A DNA stretch of 64,000 nucleotides, from contig VDMD01000015.1 in the NCBI GenBank assembly GCA_007026445.1, positions 186,001 through 250,000 of the forward strand. The letters run 5' to 3'. A model generated the notes under the pieces. The model saw only the letters and a program-made list of their open reading frames with translations. It was not told where the DNA came from and ran no database searches. Both the position numbers and the translations under genes were made by a program. Position 1 is the stretch's first letter; every line of letters starts with the position of its first letter. This document shows, in pieces, positions 1 through 11,440 of the stretch. The stretch is from Schizophyllum amplum (Eukaryota > Basidiomycota > Agaricomycetes > Agaricales > Schizophyllaceae).

Positions 1-301
1 CTTTTGGCCGTTGTGCGGACAGTCCACGAGTGCGACACCACTTGATTGCAGCTCGGAGCGCATCCCCGCGGGTATCGCGCAGTGTTGCATGTCCAGATAG
101 GCATTGAAGGTAGTGACTGTGCCATATCCGAGAGCAATTCGCTCGATAGCCCTAGCGATGTCAAAGCCAGATCGTCCTGCTGTATATCGACAATTCTCTG
201 TTTAAGATCGACTGTGAGTGCCTTGACTCGAACAGGCATCGCAACGATCGCACGAGCTCACCGTAGTCCCAAAATATGCCTACGCTGGCGGTCACCGCCA
301 T
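1..301 (-). CDS. NYN-domain nuclease, 5' part only (family copy A)
   Basis: This is the N-terminal part of an NYN-LOTUS gene that runs off the left edge of the window. Exon 1 (301-262) encodes a short leader and the first NYN strand ending in IFWDY. A GTGAGC...AAACAG intron (261-198) splits the next codon, giving WDYENC. Exon 2 (197 to the edge) continues with the motifs SELQSSGVALVDCPHNGQK seen in the neighbouring copies. The ATG at 301 was chosen because every family member starts a few residues before the VGIFWDY strand. NYN domains are PIN-like metal-dependent RNases, and the first conserved Asp is present. The rest of the nuclease and any C-terminal repeats lie outside the window. The next gene downstream on this strand is not visible, and copies B, C and D follow at regular spacing to the right. 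Confidence 0.8.
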
Positions 302-794
302 GGTGGCAGGAGGCGAACTGCAAGCAGGCATACACGGTCCTTCCGCCGCAAAGAATCTGCCGGTCGCCGGATGTCAGCGTACGATCGCGTGGGCGGCACG
401 GAGGCAAGATGGCCATAAGAAGTCGCAGCATTCATCGGGCCAGCAATGCGCGAGCCGCGTGCGGTCCACGCCAACTGTAGCCTACAGAGGCGAGGTCCAA
501 GGCGGTCCATCGTTACATACGGGCTGCATACGGGTATGTGCATGGGACGCACACTGGATCAAGGTGACTCTCAAGAGGCGGGCATCCGCGCCGACGTTCC
601 GACGAAGTGGGTGGCCGGACGTGTCTGCTGGACAACTGCTGGAAGACTTGCGTCCAGCATTCATATATTCATACATGCAGACAACATGATCATAAGTGAG
701 GATATGAGATACAGCATAGCTCTGAAGACAAGTATAGGGGTACAGTAAACGATGAAATTGACCTCAAGGCATGGCTTGAACGGGTTCAACGGAA
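302..794. other. Intergenic region between NYN copies A and B
   Basis: About 0.5 kb holding the promoter side of copy A and the 3' side of copy B. Short open frames occur on both strands, but none shows a recognisable domain or a consistent splice pattern. I see no repeat or RNA gene here. Confidence 0.5.
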
Positions 795-3381
795 TTAAGC
801 TGTTCCTTCTCGCCATCCCTCCGCCAGCGCAATCCACGGCGACTCCCCCTCTTTTAAGCCGAGGCCCAAGGTCACCAAGCCCATCTCGCTGGCCTGCTGG
901 ATGTAGCCTGCGTAGTCCTTGACCTCAGCCTTACGGTATAAGGCTGGATCGCGAGTTCGCAGTATTCCTCCAATAACACTGCGGTTCGACCGTTGGTACC
1001 CCGCACGCACCTGGGCTTGCAGAAGTTGTACCAGCGGCCGGAAGTGGACGGGTATACCACAGTCTGGCGCAGGCGAGGGGCGAAGCAGGCTTGCATACGC
1101 TGGTGTCAGCGCCATCCATGCATTGGAGTCCGCGCCACCAAGTTCCACGACCCCTCCTGTCGATGCCGCAGTGCAGAGACCGTCGAAGTCAGATATGCTG
1201 GTTTGCTTGTATATATGGCTGTACGTGCGGGTGATTCGGGTGCTGACTTCTTGGCGGCGCGGCCGCGGGTTGCCTGCCTCTAGAAGAACGAGGAGGATGT
1301 CCACGAGAGGCTTGAAATGCATGGTAGCGACCGTCCGTGCAAGCGCTGCGTTAGGTGGGAATGCCTGGGGAAATGAAGACGGCGCCGAGGACGTCGATGC
1401 GTTCTGAATGAATGAGAAAGAAGAGGTGGTATCGGGTAATCCTGGATGCGAGGCGATGACTGGCGCAGGGATGGGCTGTGTATTGAGCTGGGCATCCCCA
1501 ACCATTTGCGGAAAGCCAGCTGCGTCGCCCAATCGTACCGATCCCGGTGAAGACAGTGTCTTGTCCGCATTGCAACGGCCCAAATATGCTTCAGACAAAG
1601 CGATCCAGGGGCTCGCACCTCCTTCCGCGCCACCCAGATGGGCCACCCCTGCTGCGGCAGCGGCGGCGGCATAGTCACCAAATCGAGAAAAGCCTCCTTT
1701 CGTATATGCATGCATATCCTGCGCCATGACATGAACGCTGACGACAGCGCGACGAGGTCGCACATCGCCTTGTTCGTATAATAAGCGCAGAACGCTGATG
1801 AGTGGCTGGAAAATATCCACTGAGCAGGCCTGATCAGGCGTTATTTCCGGCGGTACTTCTTGCGAAGTGGACAGAGATAACGCGGTGTCGAGCGAAGAAT
1901 CAGAGGGTGCAGAACATGTCGACGTAGAGGGCGAGTCGACGCTGGCAGGCTCTTGATGCGAGGAGACGTCGAGTTTGTCTTCAATGATTGATGTAGGTGG
2001 CGCCTCCCTCTCGTCTCCTAAAGCCGCCACAACTGAAGATGCCGTCGCGCTACTGGCAGGTGAAGAAGAGACAGCGGCGTTCTGCGCCAGGGTGATCCAC
2101 GCTTTCGCTTCCGTACCTCCAAGCGTTATGATACCCGCAGCTGTGGCTGCGGCAGCATACGCTTTAAAGGTCGACACCCCCGCTTTTTCATAGACGTCGG
2201 TGTTCTTGGCGTTTAGTGCTATGCCCACCGTAGAGCGCAGCGGCTTTGTCTCGCCCTTGTCGGCAAGAGAACGTAAGGCTTGAATGAGAGGGGCGAAGAC
2301 GGCAGGTGCGGAGGGAATGGGCGGAGAAAGTGTATCCTCCTGGATGAGCACCTCAGTGAAAGTTGGTACTGCTGCCGTGTCCGTAGCAGGCGGCGTAAAT
2401 GGCAGTGGGCTCGCGGTAGGATCCAGTGACGCGGAAGAGTCCGGAGAAGACAGCGGTATCTGCCTTGCATCGTCGTCGCTGATACCAGACGTTTCGGGAG
2501 ATGAGGTAGAGACATCTGAAGGGCGCTGTGACGAATTTTCCTCGCCGTCATTCATCGGCAGAGATGATATAGACGGGCTGTCGACTGGCACAGCAGGAAC
2601 TAAACGGTAGCTGCTCGACAGTAAAGGGGGCTGGGCTTCGGCGGTGATAGATAGTCCATCGGCCCGCAAGGCTGATCCTTGAGACTTGAGCGTGTCCAAC
2701 AAAGGCGAGTGCGATGTCGTTGACATCGTCCTGGCGGAGGGCATGGATGGTAACATGTACCGGGATGACGGAACAACCTCCGCTGTCGTGCGGTGGATTG
2801 GGTCAGGTCTTCGCAAACCGAGGATCTCCGTGTTCCAGTCGACATGCCGCGCTACCTGCCGTAGCAAACTCTTGTGCGGGCCCGGCACGGAGTGGCATAT
2901 AAGGATGACCTTGTACTTCCGGCGACGAAGCACAGACGCCACATACGCGAAGTCACGATCGCCAGAGATGAGAACTATTGTCGCTGGCGCTGGATGGTCA
3001 AGAGCGAAGGCCATCATATCCGCTGCGAGGGGGTTGGGGGTCAGAGTCTAAAATGTTGCGCATCGGCCATAGCACGCACTTTGCAGCATGTGGTCCACCA
3101 CGTCCTTCTGTCCGTTGTGCGGACAGTCCACGAGGGTAACTCCAGTGGACTGCAATTCCGATCGTAGGCTCGTAGGGATTGCGCATTGCTGTATGTCCAG
3201 GTAGGCGTTGTAGCTCCGTATGGGACCATATGCGAGAGCTACTCGCTCGACGCTCTGGGCGATGTCGAAACCCGAACAGCCAGACGTATACTGACAATTT
3301 TCTGCGACGACCGTCAGTCTGCGCTCGGAGATGATGGACGGACTCACCGTAATCCCAGAAGATGCCCACAACGGAGGACAT
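795..3381 (-). CDS. NYN-domain protein with four LOTUS-like repeats (family copy B)
   Basis: Predicted 827-residue protein from three exons: 3381-3348, 3301-3080 and 3022-795 (total 2484 nt, a multiple of three). The NYN domain occupies residues 1-150 with the acidic motifs FWDYEN, LVDCPHNGQKD, DMM and ISGDRDFAY, so the PIN-like active site looks intact. A Ser/Pro/Thr-rich linker follows. Four related repeats of about 75 residues start near residues 326, 486, 651 and 741; each reads hydrophobic-FxPL...PRR(S)xV...VYxKAGVxxFxxY...AxxxGVVxLGG...AWIAL. This matches the winged-helix OST-HTH/LOTUS pattern that accompanies NYN in MARF1. The inferred role is an RNA-binding ribonuclease, with substrate unknown. 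Start ATG at 3381 precedes the SSVVGIFWDY strand. It lies in tandem with copies A, C and D on the same strand. Confidence 0.82.
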
Positions 3382-3955
3382 GGCTGTTGAAGTCAAGTCA
3401 GGGACGTGGCCGTCTACCGCTGACCGTGCTGCGTGCGTGCTGTGCGGATATTACTGCACCCCGCTCGCACTACTAGATGCCGGCTGTGGCGAAGTCGCGG
3501 CTGCAGTGCTATTCAAATGTGCTGGGCCGCTCAGTCGACGTTGTGTTACTAGCATTCTGACTCAGACGAATTGGATCATGAGACCTAGTCCGAGTCGATG
3601 GTCTATCGTGGAAATGAATGTAGATAGCACGGGGGTATCGATGTAAACGTTCATCGCTGCACCTTGGTCAAGTTGGGCGGTCTGAGAGTCCTCAGGCCTG
3701 TCAGGCCTCAGCGCGCAAAGGAGATCCGAAAGACCTGAGCGACTGGCTGCGATCGAATCCAGATCGAATCGATTTCACCGGCATGTTCCGGATCACGATC
3801 ACGTGTCGTTAATGTTCAACTTGGCTCAACGTCAACCACCTTGCAACTACCGGTCGGCACTCAAGGCCGCGATGGCCTTTGCAAACATCCATGTACAGCA
3901 TATTGGCGAGTTAGGGAATGCAATTTAAGTAAGTAAGCCGTCTACAAGCCGCTTG
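3382..3955. other. Intergenic region between NYN copies B and C
   Basis: About 570 bp with the promoter of copy B and the 3' end of copy C. It contains no open frame with family motifs and no obvious repeat. I recognise nothing further. Confidence 0.5.
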
Positions 3956-6788
3956 TCAACACTTTTTGCGCCACTCGGGACGCAACGCAATCCAGCCCAT
4001 TGACCCAGTTCCTCCTGCCATCACTACGCCGTTCTCGACTGCAGCTAATATATACTTCGCAAAATTCTTCGTCTGAGCCTTCTTGTACACCAGCACGTCG
4101 TATCTGGGAAGGAGCTCGCCCAAGTTCGTGCGTTGTGGGCGAGCATTCCCTGACCGGTGGATTTCCTGCAGGACTTCAACGAGGGTGCGGAAGCGCTCGG
4201 CTGCTGCTTCGTTCTTGGTTTGCCACATAGATGCGGGCAGCGAACGTTCAGCAGACGATTGTGGTACTGGTGGAGGGGGCAACCAGTATTCGCCCTGCAG
4301 CTCGACCCAGGTATGGCCGTTAGTACCACCCATCTTGACGACGCCTGCCTTTCGCGCCGCCTCGGAATAATCTTTGAAGCGCGATATGCCGCGCTCTGCG
4401 TAGAAACAACTTCCACTAGCGAGGAGTTTATCATTGACAGTAGATCGCGAAGGACGTTGGTGTCCAGCACAGCGAAATTCGCGCAGAACAAGCACCAGAG
4501 GTTCGAAGACAGGATCAAGGAGCTCATGAGGTTGCTGTTTGGGCTTGGGGGCAACAGCCGTCGCAGGTGGGATCGTGGAAGTAGCTATGGCGCCGGGGCA
4601 AGCGTCTATAAAGATGATGATCAGTATTGCACATGGAAGGATTAGTAGGCGAAGCAGTCAGCACACTCACCGACAGCAACCCTGTATTTGGTGGTCAGTG
4701 CGACATTGCACGTGCTGACCTCCTCGATCAACCCGAGGGCTTTCGCCCGAGCGATGTACATACTCAGAAGTACATACTACTCCAGCCTTGCGAAGCGCAA
4801 ATGGATCTTGGTCCAGGATATGCCGCATGAGGTGGCTCACATTCTCGCCTCGATCTACCGTCTGCACTTGCTTCTGTAGTGTCTTGACAAGCACGTCGAA
4901 GTGAGACGCCGGCGCTGTGACCGATGTGGCGGGAGTCGTTGAGGACTTGATCGATGCGGATGCCGACGCGTTCGTCCTATCTTCAGCGTGCGCAAGAGGA
5001 TCAGTAGACGCTGTCACTGGTTGGTCGTCTTCCCCGCAACTTTCTTCACGTATAACCAACTGACTGCTGGCGGGCGAGCCGCCTGAGACCGGTTTGATGA
5101 AACCCTGCACGAGTGCTACCCACGCGTCTGCTTGCCCGCCCAACACCACTACACCAGCGATTTCCGCTGCGGCCATGTATTCCTCGAACCATGCGACGCC
5201 GGCCTTGGTATACACATCGGGGTCGTTCATGACCAAACTGATGCTCACAAGCGACCGGCGTGGGTGTACATCGCCCATCTCCCGCATGGCACGAAGAAGG
5301 CGAACGAGGGGCTTGAAGGCGGAGAGACTCGAGAGGAAGCTTGGGTGGTGTAATGATCGCTGACAGAGGCGGGAGCAGACGACCGGCGAGCGAAGCGTGA
5401 AGCGATGGCCGCGCGTCCACTGCGCTTCCGTTATTTAATGCAGTGCCGATGCCAGCGCTGAGGGCGACCCATGCATTCGTCTCTGAGCCACCCGTGGTGA
5501 CGATTTGAGCGTCGACGGCCATGGCGATGTACTGCCTGAAGCGTTGTACTCCTGCTTTCGCATATACGTCCTTGCCGCTGATAGCCAATAGGCAGCCAAG
5601 ATCGGTGCGTCGTGGGCGCATGACGCCCATTCCCTCTAAGATGCGCAGGGCGTGGACAAGGGTCTGAAATGGATGCGGAATTGGCACTGCTGTGGACACG
5701 GTCGTCGTCTCCATTTGATCGGTCGTGCGCATCAGGTCTTCGCATGCCGTCGGTGCATTGGCTGGCGCACCCACAGTCCACGTCGGCAAAGACTCCATTG
5801 CACGTCGCATGTATGGTGGCGTCAGTGACCTATGCGCCGGCGAGGCGTCGGGTCGAAATGCGTGCAGAAGGGCATCCATCGGTGGTAAGTCCCACAGCTC
5901 GAAATCGTTGATATTTGTGATGGTCAAGGGTGTATGATGGTCGTCCTTCATAGGCTCCGTCAGCTCAAAGGTCGGACTCGTAGGAGGTGTGCCGTAGAAT
6001 AATTCGTCGAGGGAGTCTATCGATGTGGAAGATGCTATCGAGCTTGCTCTTCTTCGAGACAGTGTAGATTGGTCGTCCTTACACGTAGCAGAGGAAGCCG
6101 TCCGTTGTGGCTCGGAATCGCCAGTGCACGACGTGGTAAAGGACAGGGATGGGGTGGACGCAGCCCGCTGCTTACGGACCACTACTGCGCCTGCTTTCAG
6201 GTCCAAGATGCGCGTGCTCCAATCTACCCGCTCATCAACCTGAGCCGAAAGACTTCGGTGCGGCCCCGGCTGCATGTGGCAAATGAGGACCACCCTGTAC
6301 CGCCTGCGCCGCAGAAGGGATACGGCGTAGGCGAAGTCGCGGTCTCCAGTGATGAGGATGATAGTCGCCGGAGCGGCATTGTCGAGGGCGTAGGCCATCA
6401 TGTCGGCTGTTGGTCAGGAATCAGTTCTACTAAAAATCAGCATAACTGGGACGCACCTTGCAGCATGTGATCGACTACGTCTTTCTGTCCGTTATGGGGA
6501 CAGTCTACAAGGTTGACCCCAGTTGACTGCAGTTCAGAACGAAACATGGTCGCAAGGTTGTGCTCCTGGATGTCCATGTACGCGTTGAAGACCGTTACGG
6601 AGCCATGCATAGCAGCGACCTGTTCAATGCTACGAGCTATATGAAAGCCTGACCGTCCTGCGGTGTACTGACAATTCTCTGTAAGGTATGTGAGTAAATT
6701 GGGATATATGCCATCCTGGAAGAACGCGTTGCACCAAGAGCAAAGCACTCAACTCACCATAGTCCCAGAAGATACCCACTCTCGCCAT
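3956..6788 (-). CDS. NYN-domain protein with five LOTUS-like repeats, frameshifted (family copy C)
   Basis: Exons inferred at 6788-6758, 6678-6457, 6406-5421, 5359-4671 and 4605-3956. The NYN domain is complete (FWDYENC, VDCPHNGQKD, DMMAYALD, ITGDRDFAY). Five LOTUS-like repeats follow, beginning around 5675, 5320, 4900, 4515 and 4200. The exon sum is 2578 nt, one base too many. The reading frame breaks inside repeat 3, within about 4752-4765: upstream of it the frame carries HILDQDPFALRKAGV, while downstream the matching half (ALGLIEEV...VALTTKY) lies in the next frame and is confirmed by a perfect GTGAGT intron and repeats 4 and 5. No intron of normal size fits there. Intron 3 (5420-5360) has a weak GTGGAC donor but restores frame. 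This is either a young pseudogene truncated after repeat 2, a sequencing error, or an unusual frameshift. A product stopping at the break would keep the nuclease. Confidence 0.7.
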
Positions 6789-7333
6789 GATAGTGGGTAA
6801 CAAGAACCGACGTGTGGGCGAAACTGAAGGCCCGGGGGACATGCACCCTGATCGGTGCGCCTATAGAAGGGCTGCACCAGGTTCGTGTGTGTAAAGCGGG
6901 TGTAAGACCCTCGTCCGAGATAATCAGGCGTCAAACGCCCTGTCGCAAGATGAAGCGTCCAAGGACGCTGACTCGACTGGTGAGCAGACTATGGTGAGCC
7001 TGTGACCCGGTCTTCGTCCCATGATAAGAGCGATGCCTCCTTAAGCAGACGCCCTTCATTAGAAATGGACAGCTGACAAGGGAATGCGTACCTAATGTCT
7101 CCAAAGCGTCCCCTGCTCCGAAGCCTGATCTCCCGCGCCTGCGACATCCGACCGCTGTACTGCAAGTGAATGGATGGTAGCTATGAGTCGGTTGAGGTAA
7201 AAGGATGAATGCACGACCAAATCGATCCCGGTACTCTCGTACCTCAGGCTGCACTTCATAAGAGCACCTGGACTTTTGATCAATCAATTGTTGTTGCAGG
7301 GAAGCATAGATTAAACATGAGGTAGACCCAACA
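6789..7333. other. Intergenic region between NYN copies C and D
   Basis: About 545 bp holding the promoter of copy C and the 3' end of copy D. I see no coding signal, RNA gene or repeat. Confidence 0.5.
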
Positions 7334-9051
7334 TCACACCTGCACGGCCCAGTCCAGTGTGATCCACGCCGCACCATCCTTCCCTCCCATCCTCACAAGC
7401 CCTTCAGTGTATGCCCGAGTGACGTACTCCGCGAAGCCCTTCATATCCGCGCGCTTGTACACCTGTCGGTCGCGCTGGACAAGAGCGAGGCCGACGATAG
7501 AGCGCAATGGCCGGTCCGTTCCCGCCTGCCGAAATTCGTACAGAACGTCGACCAACGTCCGAAAGTGAGGCTGGATCACAGGCGCAGGGCGCGAGACCTT
7601 GTGCCGGGCGATGAAGGACCGGGGCAGTGATGATGTTGATGGCTTGTCGCCGCGCGCAACGGTGAGGGTAGTCTGCTTGACCGCCACCGAGCGCGTTGAG
7701 GGTTGGGTATCGTCCTGCCCGTCGACGATGCCTCCATATTGCACCGTCAGAGTGATCCACGCGGCTGCTTGCCATCCTCCCAGGACGACGATGCCCGCCA
7801 CCTCCGCAGCCGCTGAGTATTCCTTGAATCCTGCAACGCCGGCTCTTGTGTACACTCCCGAGTCGCTGCCAATCAGCTCGCTGCCGACGATGGAGCGACG
7901 TGGGTACGGATCGTTGTTGCGTAGATGGTTTTGTAGAACATGTATAAGGGGCTGGAATATCACGATCCTCGCCTTGGCGTAACTTGGATACGAAGCGGAC
8001 GAAGTGGCGTAAGGTATATCCTTGGAGGTCTTCTGAGGTGATAGACACAACGAGGAACATATTGAGGAAGAGGAGGCGGCGTCAACACGCGGACTCGGCG
8101 GCCATGCGCTATCACAATCGGACGAGTCGTTCCCTGACGTATCGCGCAGACCAGCGCTGGGGAACATGTTGTCGTCCTGTGTTAGCGAGGCGGTTGCATC
8201 CTCAGACGAAAGTTCATCCCGCTCGACTTCCGGAGTGTGTACCATGGACTGCGCTTGTTCTTCGGACGACGAGACGATATTCGCACCAGGGTCGTTTTGA
8301 TCGTCGAGCGCTGTGCCCTCCAAATCTTCTGCAGGCATAACAACGTCCAATGGCTCGGGCACCATGCGCTTCGCGGAGAATGCCTGACGGGCCTGCGAGT
8401 GCATTTCCGTTGTTGTCTTCCGTTTGGGCGGCGATGCCGACTCCTCTTTCATTTTCAATATTTCTTGGTTCCAATCCACGCACTCCCCCACCTGCGCCGC
8501 TAAGCTTCTATGCGGGCCAGGGCGCGCATGGCATATGAGAACCACTTTGTGGCCCCTTTGTCGCAGCACCGACGCTGTATAGGCGAAGTCTCGGTCCCCC
8601 GAGACAAGCACGACCGTGACCGGCCCAGGCTGGCTGAGCGCGAAGACCAGCATATCGGCTGCGGTGAAGTTTGAGGATAAGAGTGCGATTGGCGGGGGAG
8701 CCGAACTGTGAGCAATATCGAAAAGGTCAATCATGAGACACTCACTGAGCAACATTAGGTCGACCACATTCTTCTGACCGTTATGGGGGCAATCCACCAG
8801 GGTCACACCGCTCGATTGCAGCTCAGAGCGTAGGCCAGCAGGGGTCGCGCACTGCTGCACGTCCATATACGCTTTGAACGTCGCGACCACGCCGTGGCCA
8901 CGCGCCTGGTGTTCTATATTTCTGGCAACGTCAAAGCCAGTACGGCCTGCGATGTACTGGCAATTCTCTGTGATCACGCAATGTGTCAATGAAGATCCAA
9001 CGTACGATGATCACACCCACCATAGTCCCAGAATATGCCTACAACCCGCAT
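7334..9051 (-). CDS. NYN-domain protein with two LOTUS-like repeats (family copy D)
   Basis: Predicted 525-residue protein from exons 9051-9021, 8967-8746 and 8658-7334 (1578 nt). Exon 2 is 222 nt, the same length as in copies B and C, and both introns fall at the same codons. The NYN motifs are FWDYENCQY, LVDCPHNGQKNVVDLMLL, DMLVFAL and VSGDRDFAY. The linker is Ser/Asp-rich. Two LOTUS-like repeats sit at about 7950-7740 and 7570-7340; both contain the RSIVG helix and the AWITL final strand. This is the shortest intact member and probably shows the minimal domain set. A metal-dependent endoribonuclease activity with RNA-binding winged helices is an inference from the MARF1 architecture. It lies upstream of mS37 on the same strand, but nothing suggests co-regulation. 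Confidence 0.82.
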
Positions 9052-9345
9052 GGTGGCAAGAACGAAGGCGATGGTCCGGTCTCGGTCACGGTCCGATCGA
9101 CACTTCGCTGAAATTGCCGGGCCGCGTGCGCGTAACAAAGACCTGCCCTTGTTCACAGGTCTGTTTGTGGGCGATGCATTGGCGGATATGGAGGTGATCC
9201 TGTTCTCATCCTCATTCGAAAACGCACCTCGGCTCACGCGAAGTCTGATCGGTCTTCTTCTGAGTTGGGACATGGCGCGCTGTATTGCCTGCAATTATAT
9301 GCCTGCCGGTCAAGGCTAGTAGTGTACGGGAATGGTGCAAGGTAA

Positions 9346-9698
9346 TCATTGAATCCGGTTGCCCAACCGAGACAGATGGTAGTTGATTGTGGGCTTGTGA
9401 GTGGGCTTGGAAGGAGGCTGGACGAGGATAGTCAGCGTTCCGCGCCCGCTGCGAGTATACAGCCACACACCATAGTCCGCATACATTCAAAAAGCATCTG
9501 TGCGTGACTCGCACATTCCCCTGCAGACATGACATCGCCGTGCGCTGCCCAGCAGCCGAGCATCGAGTTGAGCTGGTAGATGCATGGCGTCCGCTGAATT
9601 TCTGTTTTGCACATAAGCTGGAGGTCCTTGTACCGGCCCATAGGGGGTGACTCACTCTTCTTGGGCCTGACCTTGATGTTCTTAATGTGAATGGTCAT
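9346..9698 (-). CDS. mrp10: Mitochondrial small ribosomal subunit protein mS37 (Mrp10, CHCH domain)
   Basis: Predicted 81-residue protein from exons 9698-9656, 9601-9471 and 9417-9346 (246 nt). The N-terminus MTIHIKNIKVRPKK is typical of fungal Mrp10. It is followed by a twin CX9C pair (CIYQLNSMLGC and CASHAQMLFEC) that forms the coiled-coil-helix-coiled-coil-helix fold oxidised by Mia40 in the intermembrane space, and then by the conserved INYHLSRL tail. Introns 1 (54 nt) and 2 (53 nt) were placed because the unspliced frame would insert unrelated residues and miss the INYH tail. Introns have CTGAC-type branch sequence before the second acceptor. It is transcribed divergently from UBC6, with 208 bp between the start codons. 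Confidence 0.82.
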
Positions 9699-9906
9699 CT
9701 CGGCTGGTGAGCAGGCGACGGCGGCGAACAAGTTGAGCTCAACAGCGCGACGAGAATTCGGGAGCTGGCCACGTGTGCGACAAACTCGCGTGTGTCGGAA
9801 CATTTGGGCCGAACGACCGGACCACGTCGCAGATGCGACTTCTCTTGGCGTTGTCCGCGACCGTCAAGAGCGGAAGCCCTCATAACACATTGTACGATCC
9901 TCGAGT
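9699..9906. promoter_or_regulatory. Divergent promoter region of mS37 and UBC6
   Basis: 208 bp separate the two start codons, so both promoters must overlap here or lie in 5' UTR sequence. I see no clear TATA box. Confidence 0.45.
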
Positions 9907-11130
9907 ATGGCTCTCCTGAACAAGAACAACTCTGGTATGCTACTTTACTCTGATGCGTGTGCATTCAGCTGACAACGAATGTAGCGATAAAGCGCATCAT
10001 GCAGGAGGCGCGCGAGCTTGCGAACGATCCATCGACGGATTACTGTGCAGCACCATTGGAGGTGCGTGCTCTTTCGTAGATTAAGGGCTTCTCTCATGAC
10101 CCGTCAGGATGATATATTTGTAGGTCATGCATGCACATTGTGGCGCGCGGGTCCTCATCATCGGCCAGGAATGGCATTGTACCATGCGCGGGCCGCCCGA
10201 CACTGAGTTCGAAGGCGGGATATACCACTTCAAGATAACACTGCCCTCTGAATACCCCTTCCGCCCCCCTTCGATCGTCATGCTGACTCCAAACGGCCGG
10301 TTTGAACTCAACACCAAGGTATGTCGTCCGTACGATGGTCGTGTATTTACTTGACAGCGTATCGCAGATATGCATAAGCTTCACCAACTGTAATGCTCAA
10401 GCTTTTACCTGAATTTCCCGCGCTCATCCTACTCCAGATCACGAAGAGCTCTGGCAGCCCGCCTGGGGCGTCCGCACCGGTAAGTGTGATCTACCTCACG
10501 CGAACGTCACTAATCCCATCAGCTATCATTGGTTTACAGGGCTTCTTTCCTCTGAAGGGGACGTCTGCCCAAGGATTGGGCGCCGTTGAGTACCCTCCTT
10601 CCGAACGGAAGAGATTGGCGAAACTGTGAGGCGTCCCACGTTCATCGTTGACCGTTTCATTGACTCCTTCCATCAGTTCTCGCGAATGGACATGCCCTCA
10701 ATGTCAGCAGAGGAACGTAGACCTGCTCCCGGACGCTTCTCCCGATATTGTCGTCCCGTCTACTGACGGGACCCCAAGTCTTCATTCACACCCGGAGTCG
10801 GCGCAGACCGGCGCAGACAGTGCGAACGTGACCTCGTCGCCTATCGCCCCTGCGGCGGACCCGCCGATTGCGATTCATAGCGTCGCAGTCCCCCTGGCGC
10901 CTGGCAGCGCCCAGTCCGCTTCGGGTCTGCCTGACCCGGCCATGCAAGTGGCGATGCTGAATCGTGCGACTGTCGAAAGCACCCCGGTTGCCCAGGCAGT
11001 ACCAGTGGCCGATGCGGTGCGCCAGCGACGCGCTGCGCAAAGGTCGAGACGACCACCACTGCTCCTTGACACGCTCATCTGCGTGCTACTTGCCATGGTC
11101 GTTGGTCTGATTTACCGTCGGATGTACTGA
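9907..11130 (+). CDS. UBC6: Ubiquitin-conjugating enzyme E2, Ubc6/UBE2J type, ER tail-anchored
   Basis: Predicted 295-residue protein from eight exons: 9907-9934, 9985-10061, 10108-10119, 10169-10318, 10368-10389, 10438-10479, 10523-10625 and 10677-11130 (888 nt). The E2 fold is clear: IKRIMQEARELANDP at the start, FEWHCTMRGPPDTEFEGG, then YPFRPPSIVMLTPNGRF. The catalytic Cys is residue 91 in ICISFTN, and the non-canonical E2 tail motif EEW..WGVRT is followed by EYPPSERKRLAK. A cysteine pair (WTCPQCQ) follows. The final 25 residues are a hydrophobic tail anchor (LLLDTLICVLLAMVVGLIY) ending in RRMY. Ubc6 works with ER E3 ligases in ER-associated degradation. The disordered 100-residue linker is Ser/Ala/Pro-rich. 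Exon 3 has only 12 nt, so automated predictions may miss it. Confidence 0.9.
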
Positions 11131-11440
11131 GCGTTCGCCGTTCCATGACTTGATGCTGTTTTGACTGTTAGCACCCTTTTTATGTCAAGGCTATACCTGC
11201 TATTCATTCGAGTTTTTGTATTGTATTCATGATTTGTTTGCGGATGTGTGTGTGAATATAGACCGGACCCCTGTCACGCGAACGTGGCTTTGTCGACGGT
11301 GTCTTTCGGGCGCAGTTTTTGTAACTTCACTTCAGTCTTTGTCTGAACGTCCTTGCCGCCCTTTCAAAGCCGCGATCCCGCCCGGACTCTCGCTTCGTGC
11401 GTAAATCCGTGGGTACATAAAGACGAGTGCGAGAGCGGGA
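11131..11440. other. Intergenic region after UBC6
   Basis: 310 bp with the UBC6 3' region and the start of the next gene's upstream region. Nothing else is recognisable. Confidence 0.4.

Noticed and set aside
4667..4790. A 63-nt intron in copy C that would end the protein shortly after LOTUS repeat 3
   Set aside because: It would discard repeats 4 and 5 and the perfect GTGAGT intron after them; a one-base frame break explains the data better.
1..9051. NYN array considered as a prokaryote-derived or horizontally acquired island
   Set aside because: All copies contain typical fungal introns at shared positions and base composition like neighbouring genes.
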